The notes under the pieces were generated by a model. That model did not search any database and was not told the DNA's origin. It saw only the letters and a program-made list of their open reading frames with translations. 43,422 nucleotides of DNA from Bradyrhizobium elkanii WSM2783 (GTDB taxonomy: Bacteria > Pseudomonadota > Alphaproteobacteria > Rhizobiales > Xanthobacteraceae): assembly GCF_000472865.1 (NCBI RefSeq), contig NZ_AXAP01000068.1:1-43422 (forward strand). The letters are read 5' to 3'. Of the stretch, positions 24,397 through 31,877 are shown one piece after another. Position 1 is the stretch's first letter; every line of letters starts with the position of its first letter. Position numbers and translations under genes: made by a program.

Positions 24397-25243
24397 CGGT
24401 GCCCTCCGTCTGAAGCGAATCGAAGCTGATGGCGCCCGACTTCGATCGCTTTGCCCGGATCCCGTGGCCGATGGCCTCCTTGGCGTCCTCGGGCACAAGC
24501 TTTTTCAGCTCGATCTTTGCGATCTCGTGCTCCGCATGGGCGTCGCGGGTTCTAAGGTAGGTTGCCGCAAACTCCGCCCATAGATTGGAGGCAGCCATAT
24601 CCACAACCTTGACCGCTTCCAGCCGCGGGCGTGGCGTCTCGATCCCAAACAGGCGAGGCGGCTCCCCGGTCTGCACGCAGCGCCAGAATTTCTTTTCGGC
24701 CGTCAGAAGCAGGTGTTGGTAGAGCGGATCGGCGTGAAGTTTGATTTCGACCCACTTGCCGCCGCCGGTGATGATCGACAGCACGGCCGAGCGCGTGGCC
24801 ATCACCCACATGTTGTGCTGCAGCTGCGCCATGTGCTTTGCGGCCGCCAGCTCTTCGGTGAAGCTCCAGGGCAGCATGAACTTGGCCTCGTAAATCGCGC
24901 CGGTTTGCTCGACGATGCCATCCAGCGTCGCTGCCATCCATTTGTGGACGGGGTGACGAGCGCGCTTTTGGACGTCCTTGACGGTTTGGCCGCTGTTGCG
25001 CTGGTACCAGGTCCGATTCAGTGGCTCGGTTGCGATGCCAAGCTGGACAATGAGATTGTCAGAAAGGTCTTGCGGTTCGATTTCGCCGCGCTTCTCGCGC
25101 CAGAGACGAACGAGGTCGGCTTCGTCATCGCCCATGATGATGCGGGCATCCGATCCGCCAATAAAGTGGCGACGCTCTGCGGGGTTGAACTTGATGACCC
25201 GAAGCTCAGGCTCGGGGACGCCATCGGTTTGAACGCTACTCAC
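24380..25243 (-). CDS. YqaJ-type viral recombinase/exonuclease
   Basis: The protein has 287 residues from GTG 25243, with AGGAGA and a 5-base spacer. Motifs of the lambda-exonuclease-like PD-(D/E)xK fold are visible: FIGGSDARIIMG near the N-terminus, ATLDGIV (D108), YEAKF (E119, K121), and MAQLQHNMWVM with the conserved glutamines (Q140, Q142). It resects DNA ends 5' to 3' to produce single strands for the annealing partner encoded next (ERF). It is the first gene of a three-gene leftward operon. The pairing of exonuclease and annealing protein is the classical phage recombination module. Confidence 0.9.
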   Translation of the reverse strand: MSSVQTDGVPEPELRVIKFNPAERRHFIGGSDARIIMGDDEADLVRLWREKRGEIEPQDLSDNLIVQLGIATEPLNRTWYQRNSGQTVKDVQKRARHPVHKWMAATLDGIVEQTGAIYEAKFMLPWSFTEELAAAKHMAQLQHNMWVMATRSAVLSIITGGGKWVEIKLHADPLYQHLLLTAEKKFWRCVQTGEPPRLFGIETPRPRLEAVKVVDMAASNLWAEFAATYLRTRDAHAEHEIAKIELKKLVPEDAKEAIGHGIRAKRSKSGAISFDSLQTEGTDASVQ

Positions 25244-25492
25244 CGGTATCTCCTGGTTAAGAACAGCGGCACTGGTTGCCGCACTGCCTTAAGCCCCGCA
25301 GTTGCGAGGTGAGATACCGGGACCGTTCGCGCGCCCGGCCGAATCAGTAACGCTCCATTTGCGCGCGAAGGCCAGTCCTTTCTGCAGCAAGATTCTTGCT
25401 CTTTTCCGCTGAGACCGGTGAGCTGCTGGCGTTTCGCGGGCAGCCAATTTACTGCCTAAGGCGGTGGACCACAGGTGCATGAAGAGGGTGGA

Positions 25493-25879
25493 ATGGCGTC
25501 ACAGCAGCAAATCGAAGCCAACCGGACGAATGCCAAGCGCAGCACGGGTCCAAGGACGGCAGAGGGCAAGGCAAGCTCGCGCCAGAATGCGCTTCGTCAT
25601 GGCCTGTCGCGGTCGGTGACCGCCGACGATCTGGGGGCTAAGAGGCTTGCCCAACAGATCATGGAAGGCAGAACCCTTGAGGCGCTTCCATTTGAGCTGG
25701 CAGATATCGTTCGAGCCAAACTCGAATTGGGGCGGATCCGCGCCGTTCGCCATGAGCTCCTGAGCGCGCTGTTAAAATCACCCCATGGCCGGTGGGCCAA
25801 ACGGCTGCGCGGCTTGGAGCGCTATGAGCGTGCGGCCTACGCGAAGCAGAAGCGGATTCTTCGAACGGATGGGGCTTAG
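25493..25879 (+). CDS. Uncharacterised protein of the ANRxNAxxSTGPRT type
   Basis: The protein has 128 residues from ATG 25493. The N-terminus QIEANRTNAKRSTGPRTAEG followed by QNALRHGLS is a pattern I recognise from many alphaproteobacterial hypothetical proteins in accessory regions; function unknown. The rest is helical and very basic (WAKRLRGLERYERAAYAKQKR), which might mean nucleic-acid binding, but that is inference. It is divergent from the YqaJ operon across a ~250-base gap that must carry promoters for both. Confidence 0.7.
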   Translation: MASQQQIEANRTNAKRSTGPRTAEGKASSRQNALRHGLSRSVTADDLGAKRLAQQIMEGRTLEALPFELADIVRAKLELGRIRAVRHELLSALLKSPHGRWAKRLRGLERYERAAYAKQKRILRTDGA

Positions 25880-26157
25880 ACGTGCGTTGCCCGCTTTCGA
25901 CAAAACGAAGCCAATCGCATTTGAGCTCGCCCGAAACGACCGGAGAGGAGCAGTCGGCTTGATGTCCAGGGACAAGACATCTCGTCGCAGAGGTCGAAAA
26001 CCACCTCGCAGCGTCCGAACTAAGCGCACAGGCCTCGCGCATATTGTGATCGAACGGCCGCCCAAGCAGCCAGAAGATTGCTCCAAAATGTCTGGACTTC
26101 TGCTGTCGTTGGAGCGTCGATGCGTCCGGGAATGAAAGACGGAAGCGCTAACCATGG

Positions 26158-26377
26158 ATGCTCAATAGGATCGAGCCGGCCATTAAAGCTTGTCTTTTGG
26201 CGATTCATGCCAAGCTCAAGGAAGCCGAACAGATCGCCAGAGCGGCGGCCGCGTGCGCCGAATCGGGAAGCATCAGCGAGGGCGTGCGTGTTGCGATGGA
26301 GATCGAGCAGTTGGTCCAACGACGCGGGGCGGCTCCAGGATGCCGCGTCACTGCTCAGAACCTTTCTCCGCCCCTGA
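26158..26377 (+). pseudogene. Frameshifted small helical protein gene
   Basis: From ATG 26158 the frame reads NRIEPAIKACLLAIHAKLKE, then VRVAMEIEQLV, after which (about 26310-26320) sense continues better in another frame as NDAGRLQDAASLLRTF and then a stop near 26377. The two halves together resemble short helical proteins common in Bradyrhizobium. I cannot exclude that the 93-residue unshifted frame is the real gene. Confidence 0.4.
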
Positions 26378-26435
26378 GATCCATCACGAGCCCGAGACTG
26401 CCGCGACGTGAGAGGCAAAACGCAGCGGAGAGTTC

Positions 26436-26693
26436 CTAGGTGCTCTTGGTTTGGCCTTTGGTTCGGACGAACTGTCTGATCAGCTTGACCGGGTCCGCGC
26501 CAAGGGCGCTCGCGATCGTGACGAATTCGATGACGTCGAGCCGCCGTTCGCCGCCCTCATATTTGGCGACGAAGGATTGCGGCTTGCCGAGCTTCTTGGC
26601 GAGCGCCTGCTGGCGGATGCCGGCCTTATGTCGCGCCGCGACAAGCAGCCCAATAAGGCGGTGGTATTCGGCGGATCTGAGAGATTTTTGCAT
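26436..26693 (-). CDS. Xre-family transcriptional regulator (short)
   Basis: The protein has 85 residues from ATG 26693 (a TTG at 26729 would add 12). The Cro/C1-type helix-turn-helix is clear: IRQQALAKKLGKPQSFVAKY followed by EGGERRLDVIEFVTIASALG. Its size is near that of phage repressors and of restriction-modification controller proteins. It is divergent from the Mrr-type nuclease gene 173 bases away. A palindrome at 26745-26753 and an inverted repeat around it lie between the two genes and could be its operator. Autoregulation and control of the nuclease are inferred from this layout. Confidence 0.88.
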   Translation of the reverse strand: MQKSLRSAEYHRLIGLLVAARHKAGIRQQALAKKLGKPQSFVAKYEGGERRLDVIEFVTIASALGADPVKLIRQFVRTKGQTKST

Positions 26694-26744
26694 TCGCCGC
26701 CGGGCAGTGGGATTTCGGGCGGCGGGCAATTTGATCCTGGATTC

Positions 26745-26765
26745 GGATTATCCCAAAAAAGGATA
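26745..26765. promoter_or_regulatory. Inverted repeats between the xre and nuclease genes, possible operator
   Basis: GGATTATCC (26745-26753) is a 9-bp palindrome and is followed after CAAAAAA by GGATA (26761-26765), which also pairs with TATCC at 26749-26753. The position between divergent genes fits an Xre-type binding site. Confidence 0.35.
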
Positions 26766-26866
26766 TTTCTTAACTGTAATTGCCTACGCTGCGCGCGGCC
26801 AGCTCGACTTCGGGGCCGCGGCGAGCGAAGTGGTGCTTATGTGTAGGTGTGCGAAGGTGTACTAAC

Positions 26867-27889
26867 ATGGCGATAAACCGCAGCTCCGCAGTGACGTCCG
26901 CGAACGCGGCCATCCCACAGCGAGGATCGACCAGACGAGCGGCGAAGAAACGCTTGAGCGAAGGCCGCCTGGTGGCAGGTGCGGTTCGCTACATCAAGCT
27001 CGGCGAAAAGGGCAAATGGGCTGCCGACGCCTTGGAGAACGGTATTCTCCCGTTCGGCTATCGGCCGGTGGATCACGCGGCCTGCGCGCGGGGCGACTGG
27101 GCAACGGTCCGCCAGCAGCTGATCGCGATGGGACGGCGGAATGGCGGCATCAGGCAAGGTTTGCGTGAATTGAGGGAATTCTACGAGCTTGGCGAGGACA
27201 CGCTGTGGTTCACGATCGCCGACGGCCATCTGTGGTGGACCTTTGCGAAAGGCCGCGTGATCGAAACCAGCAAATCCGATCCTGGCTCGCCCTCCCGGTT
27301 TCGGCGCACCGGCGGATGGCGAAAGACCAGCCTCAGCGGTGTTCCGCTTAGCGTCCGCAGCTTAAGCTCGGCGCTGACCAGCACCGCGAACTATCAGATG
27401 ACCCTCTGCGCCGTAAGGGAGACCGATTACCTGCTGCGCCGGATCCGCGGAGAGGATGAACCGCTGCCGGCGAAAGCCGCAACGCTGCGGGCAGAGTTGG
27501 CAGCCACCTTGGAGGAAATGATCCGGCGGCTCGACTGGAAGGACTTCGAAACCCTGATCGACTTGATTTTTCATCGCGGCGGCTGGGAGCGCATCAGCCA
27601 ATTGGGTGGTGAGCAGTCCGACGTCGATCTGGTGCTAAGGCAGCCAATTACGCGCGAAACGGCCTGGGTGCAGGTGAAGTCCCGCGCATCGCAGGCCGAG
27701 TTTGACGACTATCTGGCTCGATTTGAACGGGACGGGGGCTCAGACCATTTTTTCTTCGTCTATCACAGCGCGATCCGTCCGATCAGGGCGGCGCCAGCGC
27801 GTACCGTGCACCTCTGGTCCGCGGACCGGATTGCAAATGCAGCGCTCGAGGGCGACCTCACCGGGTGGATTTCCGAGCGTGTCGCCTAA
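26867..27889 (+). CDS. Mrr-type restriction endonuclease with an N-terminal PUA-like domain
   Basis: The protein has 340 residues from ATG 26867. After a basic leader, residues ~35-150 (VRYIKLGEKGKWAADALENG, then LWFTIADGHLWWTFA) resemble a PUA/EVE-like domain that I recall at the front of some Mrr-like proteins. Residues ~220-320 form an Mrr_cat PD-(D/E)xK nuclease: WKDFETLID (E228), SDVDLVL (D252, D254) and WVQVKS (Q269, K271). This suggests a modification-dependent (type IV) restriction enzyme that recognises altered bases, although the target is inference. It is divergent from the Xre gene. A DNA methyltransferase gene lies about 1 kb farther on in the opposite orientation. Confidence 0.85.
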   Translation: MAINRSSAVTSANAAIPQRGSTRRAAKKRLSEGRLVAGAVRYIKLGEKGKWAADALENGILPFGYRPVDHAACARGDWATVRQQLIAMGRRNGGIRQGLRELREFYELGEDTLWFTIADGHLWWTFAKGRVIETSKSDPGSPSRFRRTGGWRKTSLSGVPLSVRSLSSALTSTANYQMTLCAVRETDYLLRRIRGEDEPLPAKAATLRAELAATLEEMIRRLDWKDFETLIDLIFHRGGWERISQLGGEQSDVDLVLRQPITRETAWVQVKSRASQAEFDDYLARFERDGGSDHFFFVYHSAIRPIRAAPARTVHLWSADRIANAALEGDLTGWISERVA

Positions 27890-28325
27890 ATGGTCGCAAA
27901 GAATCGTTTGCAGGGATGCGAGTCCGGAGCGTCCTCCGCTATCCGAACGAAAGGAGTCCGCGCTTTAAGGCAAACGCCCGCGGTGCGATGCGGCAAGCCT
28001 TCGTTGCAGCGTTCGAAGAGCGGCTTGCAACGCTCACCGACGCAGAGCGGACGGCGACGAAGGAGCGCAAGGCACGTTTCGATACGATCGAGCCTAATCG
28101 AATGACGAACGTGGGATAGCGCGCAATAGCACCGAGGCGGGCGCGTCGCAGAAATGGTCCTGGCGACATGATCTAACCCGCCTCAAAAATTTCGGCGGGT
28201 ACGCAAGCTTTGCTTAGCTTTCCATGCTAGGCTTTAGATGGTTGCGGCTCCGCCGCCACCGGACCTTGGGAGAGGGTGAGGCTTATGGAGAGGATCACCC
28301 TCTTTCTCTTTCGGCGGTGATCAAT
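27890..28325. other. Intergenic stretch with a hairpin and a possible tiny frame
   Basis: A 43-codon frame (27988-28119) reads QAFVAAFEERLATLTDAERT but has no clear ribosome-binding site; it may be a relic. A strong inverted repeat lies at 28271-28303. Nothing else was recognised. Confidence 0.45.
28271..28303 (+). terminator. 9-bp inverted repeat followed by a T/C-rich run
   Basis: AGAGGGTGA (28271-28279) pairs perfectly with TCACCCTCT (28295-28303), with a 15-base loop and then TTCTCTTTC. It may be a weak terminator for the nuclease gene or a regulatory hairpin in the leader of the next gene, whose start is 22 bases on. Confidence 0.4.
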
Positions 28326-28547
28326 ATGTCCGACCACATTTCAACTGTGCCCTTTGAAGAGCGAAGCTTCAGCGTCAAGACGGCGTGCGAGATTCTCAGC
28401 ATCTCCAAATCGGTCTATTTCGAATTGATCTCGGCTGGCGCGATTGAGACCTACAAGCAAGTCCGCTCCCGCAAAATCACCGGGCGCGCCATCAATTTGT
28501 ATCGTACGAAGCTCCGGGTTGCGACGGAGCAGGGTTCTTCGTCGTAA
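28326..28547 (+). CDS. AlpA/excisionase-like helix-turn-helix protein
   Basis: The protein has 73 residues from ATG 28326. FSVKTACEILSISKSVYFEL followed by ISAGAIETYKQVRSRKIT is a MerR-like winged helix (HTH_17) as in AlpA and phage excisionases, where the second part is the wing. These proteins bind attachment sites or promoters of mobile elements. No integrase accompanies it here, so a regulatory role is as likely as excision. A start at 28224 would add 34 residues that do not look like the family. The gene after it begins nine bases past its stop. Confidence 0.75.
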   Translation: MSDHISTVPFEERSFSVKTACEILSISKSVYFELISAGAIETYKQVRSRKITGRAINLYRTKLRVATEQGSSS

Positions 28548-28555
28548 TCACTCCC

Positions 28556-28804
28556 ATGACTCGCACACGCATTTTCTTGGCAATCCTTGGAGTGCTTCTT
28601 TTGGTCCTTGCGGCTCTAGAAGTCGGGCCAATGCTTGCCGGCTGCCGAATCAAAGGAAACATCAGTGATGCGGGCGAGCGCGTTTATCACGTGCCCGGGC
28701 AGAAGTACTATCTACAAACGCGCGTCAATTGGCTCAATGGCGAGCGGTGGTTTTGTTCTGAAAGCGATGCGCGCGCCGCCGGATGGCGCAAATCGCGTGT
28801 TTAG
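28556..28804 (+). CDS. Membrane-anchored sunset-domain protein
   Basis: The protein has 82 residues. The N-terminus is a hydrophobic anchor or signal segment (IFLAILGVLLLVLAALEVGP). The remainder, IKGNISDAGERVYHVPGQKY with GERWFCSESDARAAGW, matches the short 'sunset' domain found at the C-terminus of secreted nucleases and ExoI-like proteins in rhizobia. Here it stands alone, attached to a membrane segment. The domain's molecular role is not known to me. It follows the AlpA-like gene by nine bases and may be co-transcribed. Confidence 0.8.
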   Translation: MTRTRIFLAILGVLLLVLAALEVGPMLAGCRIKGNISDAGERVYHVPGQKYYLQTRVNWLNGERWFCSESDARAAGWRKSRV

Positions 28805-28970
28805 ATCAATACTCGTGCCTACGCTGTCGATGTTTAGCGTTAAATGCTATAGCGTTTCACAATTTCCGCAACGATGTTGGGATTGTAGAATCGCTGCTTC
28901 GAACTTTTTCTTGTTGCGAGGATTACATACCCCGCCGGAGCATGGCCACCGTTTTCTTTGCGGATGTGGT

Positions 28971-30305
28971 TCACGCGCTTTCGTCGCCCCGGAGGGCATT
29001 CGCCTGTCTTTGCTCAAAGGATTCTCCGGTCGCCTGAAGCGTGGCGTTAAGCCCGCAGAGCGATTGCAGGCGACACAGGATGACGTCGCAGTATTTCGGG
29101 TCGATCTCGATGCCATAGCCGAGGCGGCCGGTTCGCTCCGCCGCAACCAGGGTGGTCCCGGAGCCAAGGAACGGATCGAGCACGATGCCCTTGCGCTGCG
29201 AACAGTCGCGGATCGCGTCCTCAACCAGAGCGACAGGCTTGACCGTTGGATGCAACGCGAGATCGGAGCGGCCGGTGAAGGCGCTGACGCCGGCATAATT
29301 CCAGATATTAGTGCGGTTACGGCCGTGCTTGCCGAGCTCGATATTGTTGAGGTGCGCTGCGGTGCCGGATTTGAACACGCAAACGAGCTCATGCTGGGAG
29401 CGGTAGAAGGAGCCCATGCCGGCGTTGTTCTTGGCCCAGACACAGATGTTTTTCAGCTCGCTGTAAGCGCTACGGCCGGCCGCGAGCATCTCGCCGACAT
29501 GGCGCCAATCGATGCATTGGAAATGAATGGCGCCGTCATCGCAATGGGCGGCGAGGTGGCGGAAGACGGAGGCAAGAAAGGCGGTGAATTCGGCGTCGGA
29601 CATTTCGCCGGAAGCCATGGCGAACTCGCGATGTTGAATCTCGCCCAGGCCACAGACGTGGCCGGCAATGGGCACGTTGTACGGCGGGTCCGAGAAGACC
29701 ATTTGTGCGCGCTCCTCACCCAGCAGCGCCTGGTAGGTTTCCAGCTTGGTGGAGTCGCCGCAGATGAGCCGATGCGCGCCGATTTCCCAGAGATCGCCGG
29801 GCCGGGTGACCGCGGGCCCCGCGGCCGGGAGCGGCGGCTCGTCCGCCTCGCCCGCGTCCGTTGTCGTCGCGGCCTCGCCGATCAGAATATCGATTTCGGG
29901 CAGCTCAAAACCCGTGATCGACACATCGAAGTCGATCTCAAGCTCGGACAGGTATTTTAACTCAAGGCCAAGCAGATTCCGGTCCCAGCCGGCATTCTCT
30001 GCAAGCCTGTTATCGGCGATGACATAGGCGCGGACCTCCGCCTCGGTCAGATCAGAGAGCCGTACGGTCGGCACCTCGGAAAGGCCGATCGATTTCGCCG
30101 CCTCCAGCCGGCCGTGCCCCGCGATCACGCCATTGCGGTCGTCGACCAAAACGGGATTGGTAAAGCCGAACCTGCGGATCGCTTTTTCGATTTGCGCGAT
30201 CTGCTTTTTGGAATGGGTCCTTGGATTATTTGAGCGCGGCTTGAGCGCCGAAGTTTGCTGGTAGGCGAGGTTGAGCTTGCGATGCCAGCGCGGGTCTTCC
30301 AACAT
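28971..30305 (-). CDS. ParB-domain/DNA methyltransferase fusion
   Basis: The protein has 444 residues from ATG 30305. Residues ~18-110 are a ParB/Srx N-terminal domain (NNPRTH at 26-31, VIAGHGRLEAA around 60-70). Residues ~170-430 are an N6-adenine/N4-cytosine methyltransferase of beta order: catalytic DPPYN (206-210) first, later the SAM site LDPFLGSGTTL (376-386). The fusion is common in alphaproteobacterial prophages. It would methylate DNA, perhaps protecting the element from restriction. GGAGAG lies 6 bases before the ATG but is inside a 10-bp RNA hairpin (30312-30340), so translation may be regulated. It lies between small rightward genes and the leftward phage-type genes. Confidence 0.92.
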   Translation of the reverse strand: MLEDPRWHRKLNLAYQQTSALKPRSNNPRTHSKKQIAQIEKAIRRFGFTNPVLVDDRNGVIAGHGRLEAAKSIGLSEVPTVRLSDLTEAEVRAYVIADNRLAENAGWDRNLLGLELKYLSELEIDFDVSITGFELPEIDILIGEAATTTDAGEADEPPLPAAGPAVTRPGDLWEIGAHRLICGDSTKLETYQALLGEERAQMVFSDPPYNVPIAGHVCGLGEIQHREFAMASGEMSDAEFTAFLASVFRHLAAHCDDGAIHFQCIDWRHVGEMLAAGRSAYSELKNICVWAKNNAGMGSFYRSQHELVCVFKSGTAAHLNNIELGKHGRNRTNIWNYAGVSAFTGRSDLALHPTVKPVALVEDAIRDCSQRKGIVLDPFLGSGTTLVAAERTGRLGYGIEIDPKYCDVILCRLQSLCGLNATLQATGESFEQRQANALRGDESA

Positions 30306-30311
30306 TTTTGT

Positions 30312-30340
30312 CTCTCCTGTGAGTAAAACGCACAAGAGAG
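30312..30340 (-). promoter_or_regulatory. RNA hairpin sequestering the methyltransferase ribosome-binding site
   Basis: On the transcribed (minus) strand CUCUCUUGUG (30340-30331) pairs with CACAGGAGAG (30321-30312) over a 9-base loop; all ten pairs form, one of them G-U. The Shine-Dalgarno GGAGAG is the 3' end of the stem and the ATG is 6 bases later. Confidence 0.6.
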
Positions 30341-30386
30341 GGTTTACGCATCCGACATGCGTGGTTCATTCCGAATAAAACAGCGC

Positions 30387-30830
30387 CTATTTTTTCGAAG
30401 AGATTCGATCCAAAAACGACTTCCAGCTCACGTGAAGTCGCCATCGCTCAACCGCGATTTTCGCAGCTCGTTGATGCGGCGGTCCCGTCCACCAATCTTT
30501 CCCTTGCAGGAGCGACCACCCTTTAAGGCCCGCCGTTTGCTGTCGATTGCGAAGCCAAGCGAGCAGAGTAGGATATTCGTGCTCGGCAGCGGCGAACCGA
30601 TACAGCATCATCGCTGGCTTTTTTGGGCGGCCGGCCTTGCGCTTCAGCTCACCCCTAAGACTCTCGACGAGCAGCGCAAGAAACCAGCCAGGCAACGGTT
30701 GATCCGCGTTGGCTTCCAAGATGTCGGCGAGCTGTCCGCGTGTTGGAGCATCGCCGTTATCAAGCATGCGCCGGCAATTGTGCAGGCTTTTTTCCTCAAA
30801 GAGGTCGAAGAGCGTTGGTTGGTCAGACAT
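30387..30830 (-). CDS. Uncharacterised phage-island protein
   Basis: The protein has 147 residues from ATG 30830, with a good ribosome-binding site (GGGAGG, 5-base spacer). Notable are the N-terminal SDQPTLFDLFEEKSLHNC, the basic RGELKRKAGRPKKPA and a tryptophan-rich C-terminal half (WSLLQGKDWWTGPP). RGRP/AGRPKK-like runs often bind the minor groove of AT-rich DNA, so a DNA-associated role is conceivable but not shown. I do not recognise the family. It lies between the methyltransferase and DUF5681 genes, all leftward with short gaps. Confidence 0.7.
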   Translation of the reverse strand: MSDQPTLFDLFEEKSLHNCRRMLDNGDAPTRGQLADILEANADQPLPGWFLALLVESLRGELKRKAGRPKKPAMMLYRFAAAEHEYPTLLAWLRNRQQTAGLKGWSLLQGKDWWTGPPHQRAAKIAVERWRLHVSWKSFLDRISSKK

Positions 30831-30850
30831 CGCTTCCTCCCGGATCGGTA

Positions 30851-31360
30851 CTATCTTCCGCTATATTTGCGTTCAAACGCCCTCATCGCCTCGCCAAGAG
30901 GCGAGGGCTCGCCTCGGACCGCTTTGAGGTATTCCTCGCTCTCGACGTTAACCTCCGTGCCGGGCTCGACCTTATCCTTGTCCCGCTCGACCATCTCGGC
31001 GACGAATTCCTCTACGCTTGCGGCCGTCGCCGGCACAACCAGGAAGCCGCCGTTATGCTCGGGTTCTTTCGCCGTTATGGTGCCGCGCAATTGGTCGAGC
31101 AAGGCGACCGCCCCAGGCTGTCCGGTCGCAGCCAAAGCCTTCAGCTTGAGGATTGCGATTTGAAGTCGATTCATCCGTTCCGGTTTGCCCGAGACCGAGA
31201 CGGTCTGCGTCTTCAACGCGAAATCGCGGGTCAATCGCTCGAGGCTAACCGCGCCTTTGGGCCGGCCGCGCGGGTTGCCTGATCGTCCTTTGCGGAATCG
31301 CATTTTGGTTGGCGGCGGAACGCGCCCCTCGGCCGAGGCGCCGTTATCGGTTTTGCTCAC
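30851..31360 (-). CDS. DUF5681-domain protein
   Basis: The protein has 169 residues from GTG 31360. MRFRKGRSGNPRGRPKG near the N-terminus is the hallmark of DUF5681, found in phage and mobile-element gene sets of alphaproteobacteria next to terminase or methyltransferase genes. The C-terminal part is acidic with conserved-looking EEYLKAVRGEPSPLGEAMRA. Function is unknown; small-terminase-like roles have been suggested by position only. It overlaps the upstream gene by 17 bases. Confidence 0.85.
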   Translation of the reverse strand: MSKTDNGASAEGRVPPPTKMRFRKGRSGNPRGRPKGAVSLERLTRDFALKTQTVSVSGKPERMNRLQIAILKLKALAATGQPGAVALLDQLRGTITAKEPEHNGGFLVVPATAASVEEFVAEMVERDKDKVEPGTEVNVESEEYLKAVRGEPSPLGEAMRAFERKYSGR

Positions 31361-31877
31361 GGTACATCGCCTTTGCTTGCTCTTTCAATTCCTTCAGATG
31401 AGCGACGTCGCGTTCATATTCGACCTTGAAGCGGCTGAAAGTCTCTTCGTCCCACGGCGGCAGGCCCACCAGGCGGACAAGGCGGGATCCAAGTTCAATC
31501 GGCACGCCGCTTGGAATTTGGATAACGCCGCTGCTCGGCTGCTGAGGGGGCGGCTCCAGCAATTTGGCCCGTTTGCATTCTTGCAGGAAGAGCTTCATCG
31601 CGCGGATTTCGCCGGCCACGGCACGGCGAAACAGGCCATGCAGCATGGCTTCATGCAGGTGAAGTTTAGTCCTTCTACCGTTGATGTTGGCCACGATTGG
31701 CCGATCGAGCAGGGCCGTAAGATCAAGATCGGAGCCCGGCCTATCGGACGTCGGAGGTCTTTTTGCGCGCAGGGGCTGTGGGCGTACCCCGAACCGGGTG
31801 GCTTTGGGCGGTTTGCCGTAGCCCACCTCATAGCCGTGAGCCGAGCCAGCTTCGCCTGCTGTATCGTCCTTACTCAT
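31344..31877 (-). CDS. DUF5681-like protein with a degenerate motif
   Basis: The protein has 177 residues from ATG 31877, with AAGGAG and an 8-base spacer. The start SAHGYEVGYGKPPKATRF is the usual lead-in to DUF5681, but where the family has GQSGNPRGRPKG this protein has GVRPQPLRAKRPP. Later NGRRTKLHLHEAMLHGLFRRAVAGEIRAMKLFLQ matches the family's helical C-terminal part. It may be a diverged paralogue of the next gene. The two overlap by 17 bases, so they are probably translated together. It is the first gene of the leftward phage-type run. Confidence 0.75.
   Translation of the reverse strand: MSKDDTAGEAGSAHGYEVGYGKPPKATRFGVRPQPLRAKRPPTSDRPGSDLDLTALLDRPIVANINGRRTKLHLHEAMLHGLFRRAVAGEIRAMKLFLQECKRAKLLEPPPQQPSSGVIQIPSGVPIELGSRLVRLVGLPPWDEETFSRFKVEYERDVAHLKELKEQAKAMYREQNR

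Noticed and set aside
28635..29960. Long rightward open frame antisense to the ParB-methyltransferase gene
   Set aside because: The opposite strand encodes clear ParB and DPPY/FxGxG motifs; the antisense frame has no recognisable domain and is a by-product of high GC.
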